Part shown: positions 61,861 through 64,000 of the stretch, piece by piece
Layout of the letters: each line of letters starts with the position of its first letter
Numbering within the stretch: the stretch's first letter is position 1
Source of the DNA: Rhodoferax sp. TS-BS-61-7
GTDB taxonomy: Bacteria > Pseudomonadota > Gammaproteobacteria > Burkholderiales > Burkholderiaceae_C
Assembly (NCBI RefSeq): GCF_002943465.1
Contig: NZ_PTQY01000001.1
Location: forward strand, 62,001 to 126,000
Direction of reading: 5' to 3'
Length of the DNA stretch: 64,000 nucleotides
Notes under the pieces: generated by a model
Database searches by the model: none
The model's input: only the letters and a program-made list of their open reading frames with translations
What the model was told of the DNA's origin: nothing
Translations under genes and position numbers: made by a program

Positions 61861-64000
61861 ATGGTGACCCAGCCTAGCCCGACACCACCGCCTGCCAAAC
61901 CCGCCGCCTGGCGGTTGGGTGAACACGGCATCCACTTTGACCCGCTGCTGGACAGTGTGGTGGCGATTGCCCGACTCTTTGGCATTGCGACCACCCAAGA
62001 GGCCTTGTCGGCAGGCCTGCCCCTAGAGGGCAATCTGGTCACCCCCGCACTGCTGCCACGTGCGGCAGCGCGTGCCGGCCTGACCGCACGCCTGGCGCGC
62101 CGCGAACTCTCCGACCTGCGCCCCGGTTTGCTGCCGGCCATCTTGTTACTCAAGGACAAGCAAGCCTGCTTGCTGCTGGAGTGGACAGAGGACGGCCAGG
62201 CACGCGTGCGTTTTCCGGAAAGCGGCGAGTCCAGTGACGTGCTGCCCAAGGCGGAGCTGGAAGCTTTGTTTGGCGGCGTGGTTTTTTTTGTGCGTCCGGT
62301 GTTCAAGTTCGACCCCCGCAGCCCACAAACCGGCGAGGTCAAATCGGGGCATTGGTTTTGGGGTGTGGTGTTCCAAAACTGGCGCCTGTACCGCGACAGC
62401 CTGCTGGCGGCTTTGCTGATCAATGTCTTCGCGCTGGCCATGCCCATGTTCTCCATGACGGTGTACGACCGCGTGGTGCCCAACCGGGCCGAGGAGACCT
62501 TGTGGGTTCTTTCCACCGGCGTCTTGTTGATGATGGGTTTTGACATGGCCTTGCGCATCCTGCGCGCCCATATTCTGGACACCGCGGGCAAACGCATCGA
62601 CGTCACACTGTCATCGCGCATCATGGAGCGGGTCCTAGGCTTGCGCATGGCGGACCGCCCTGCATCGGTGGGGTCGTTTGCCGCCAACCTTCGGGCCTTT
62701 GAGGCCGTGCGAGATTTTGTGGCCTCCGCCTCCATCACCACCCTGGTGGACCTCCCCTTTGTGCTGGTCTTCCTTGTGGTGATTGCCTGGATCTCGCCCT
62801 GGCTGCTGATCCCACCGCTGGTCTGCATCGCGCTGCTGTTGCTGGCCTCCCTGGTGGTGCAGCAAAAAATGCAGGAACTGGTGGAAGTGACGCAAAGAGC
62901 GTCTGCCCAGCGCAATGCGTCACTGGTGGAAAGCCTGGTGGGCATCGAAACCATCAAATTCATGGTGGCGGAGAGCGCTTTTCAACGCAAATGGGAGCAG
63001 TCCACCGTGTTCCTGGCGCAGCACGGCGCGAAACTCAAACTGCTCTCCAGCGGTACGCTCAATTTTGCGCAAATGTTGCAGCAGCTGGTGTCGGTCACCA
63101 CCGTCATTGTGGGCGTGTACCTGCTGATGTCCAACCAGATCAGCATGGGCGCCATCATCGCCGCCTCCATGTTGGCCGGGCGGGCCATGGCACCGTTTGG
63201 CCAGGTGGCAGGGCTGCTTATGCAGTACCACAGCGCCAAGAGTGGCTTGGCCTCGGTAGATGCGCATATGCAGACCCAGCCGGAACGGGCCGACGATGCT
63301 GCCTTTTTGCACCGCAGCGGCTTCCAGGGCACCATCGAATTCAAGAACGTCAGCTTCACCTACCCAGGCCAGCAACAGGCGGTACTGAGCCGCGTGTCGT
63401 TCAAGATCCATGCGGGCGAAAAGGTCGCGTTCATCGGGCGCGTGGGCTCGGGCAAATCCACCATCCAACGCCTCATTCTGGGCCTGCACCAGCCAACCGA
63501 AGGTGCCATCCTGATTGACGGTATCGATTCGCGCCAGATTGACCCGGCCGAGCTGCGCCGGGCCGCAGGGTTTGTGTCGCAAGACGTGAGCCTGTTCTAT
63601 GGCACGCTGAAAGAGAACATTGCACTGGGTGCTCCATTTGCCGACGACCAGGACGTGATCGCAGCGGCAGAGATTGCAGGCGTGACCGAATTTGCCAATC
63701 GCCACCCCCGCGGCTTTGACATGCCGATTGGCGAGCGTGGCGAATCGCTCTCTGGCGGACAACGCCAGGCCGTGGGCATTGCCCGCGCGGTGCTCAATGA
63801 CTCCCCCATTTTGTTGCTGGACGAACCGAGCAGCGCCATGGACCACCAGAGCGAAGACCAACTCAAGGCGCGCTTGCGCCGCTTCAGCATAGGCAAGACC
63901 GTGGTGCTGGTCACCCACCGCACCTCGTTGCTGGAGTTGATCGATCGGTTGATCGTGATCGACAACGGCCAGATCATGGCCGATGGCCCCAAGGCACAAG
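61861..64000 (+). CDS. Type I secretion ABC transporter, LapB-like (3' end outside window)
   Basis: At least 713 residues, open at the window edge. The N-terminal C39-like domain (residues 25-150) has no peptidase cysteine in the usual place, as in transporters of RTX adhesins. Six spans follow (LLAALLINVFALAMPMFSMTVYDRVVPN is characteristic). The ATPase has Walker A GRVGSGKST near residue 527, signature SLSGGQRQAVGIARAV near 630, Walker B ILLLDEPSSAMD and VVLVTHRTS. It should export a large RTX-type protein with a membrane-fusion partner presumably encoded downstream. ATG 61861 follows the small gene closely. Confidence 0.93.
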   Translation, partial: MVTQPSPTPPPAKPAAWRLGEHGIHFDPLLDSVVAIARLFGIATTQEALSAGLPLEGNLVTPALLPRAAARAGLTARLARRELSDLRPGLLPAILLLKDKQACLLLEWTEDGQARVRFPESGESSDVLPKAELEALFGGVVFFVRPVFKFDPRSPQTGEVKSGHWFWGVVFQNWRLYRDSLLAALLINVFALAMPMFSMTVYDRVVPNRAEETLWVLSTGVLLMMGFDMALRILRAHILDTAGKRIDVTLSSRIMERVLGLRMADRPASVGSFAANLRAFEAVRDFVASASITTLVDLPFVLVFLVVIAWISPWLLIPPLVCIALLLLASLVVQQKMQELVEVTQRASAQRNASLVESLVGIETIKFMVAESAFQRKWEQSTVFLAQHGAKLKLLSSGTLNFAQMLQQLVSVTTVIVGVYLLMSNQISMGAIIAASMLAGRAMAPFGQVAGLLMQYHSAKSGLASVDAHMQTQPERADDAAFLHRSGFQGTIEFKNVSFTYPGQQQAVLSRVSFKIHAGEKVAFIGRVGSGKSTIQRLILGLHQPTEGAILIDGIDSRQIDPAELRRAAGFVSQDVSLFYGTLKENIALGAPFADDQDVIAAAEIAGVTEFANRHPRGFDMPIGERGESLSGGQRQAVGIARAVLNDSPILLLDEPSSAMDHQSEDQLKARLRRFSIGKTVVLVTHRTSLLELIDRLIVIDNGQIMADGPKAQ

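Overview
The window is chromosomal DNA from a betaproteobacterium of the order Burkholderiales, most likely Comamonadaceae and Rhodoferax-like. The grounds are high-GC coding sequence, Burkholderiales-type gene sets (proteobacterial-type gshA/gshB, leuS-lptE-holA-proA, hpf-ptsN-hprK, nudJ-mnmA), and a dispersed short repeat with a GCTGCTYGCGCA core that I associate with that family. I see no rRNA, tRNA, insertion sequence, prophage or CRISPR array. Coding density is very high and no gene-free stretch exceeds 300 bases; the longest, 27370-27651, holds a riboswitch and one repeat copy.

Layout. 1-9.7 kb: 3' part of malate synthase G, a shortened glycosyltransferase, a TPR-glycosyltransferase, a CYTH phosphatase, small conserved proteins, AMP nucleosidase, a membrane diguanylate cyclase and a NodIJ-like ABC exporter. 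9.8-10.2 kb: one AT-richer, probably acquired gene with a HEPN-like motif. 10.4-13.2 kb: a GMC oxidoreductase facing the OhrR/Ohr peroxide-defence pair. 13.2-20.2 kb: a DUF2855 protein, then a phospho-signalling run (metallophosphoesterase, Ser/Thr kinase fused to a UspA domain, SrkA kinase, PAP2 phosphatase), an SDR epimerase and a DUF2520 protein. 20.3-25.7 kb: an iron-uptake operon fecI-fecR-TonB receptor-PepSY reductase behind a Fur-box candidate. 25.8-30 kb: ExoD, TerC under a yybP-ykoY manganese riboswitch, a PAP2 phosphatase and a GT39 glycosyltransferase. 30-37.6 kb: a tautomerase, a YafJ amidotransferase, a secreted PKD-like protein, and glutathione synthesis (gshB, gshA) separated by benE and kup.

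37.7-46.3 kb: a minus-strand run leuS-lptE-lrp-ocd-rocF-holA-proA, in which an arginine/ornithine catabolic cassette sits inside the usual leuS-lptE-holA-proA order. 46.3-51.2 kb: exbB/exbD, dapB, bamE diverging from fur, and hprK-ptsN-hpf. 51.4-59.5 kb: an MFS transporter diverging from corA (with a structured leader), mtnN, a fadD-type ligase and pntAB. 59.7-64 kb: nudJ-mnmA, a small conserved protein and the start of a type I secretion ABC transporter of the LapB type, cut by the window edge.

The most striking feature is the roughly 60-bp dispersed repeat. At least ten copies are present. Six are intergenic, and four of those supply the stop codon and last residues of the adjoining gene. 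Four lie inside otherwise intact genes (srkA, benE, proA, leuS) without breaking the frame. In the three sense-oriented copies the same reading frame is used and gives a similar Ala-rich peptide.
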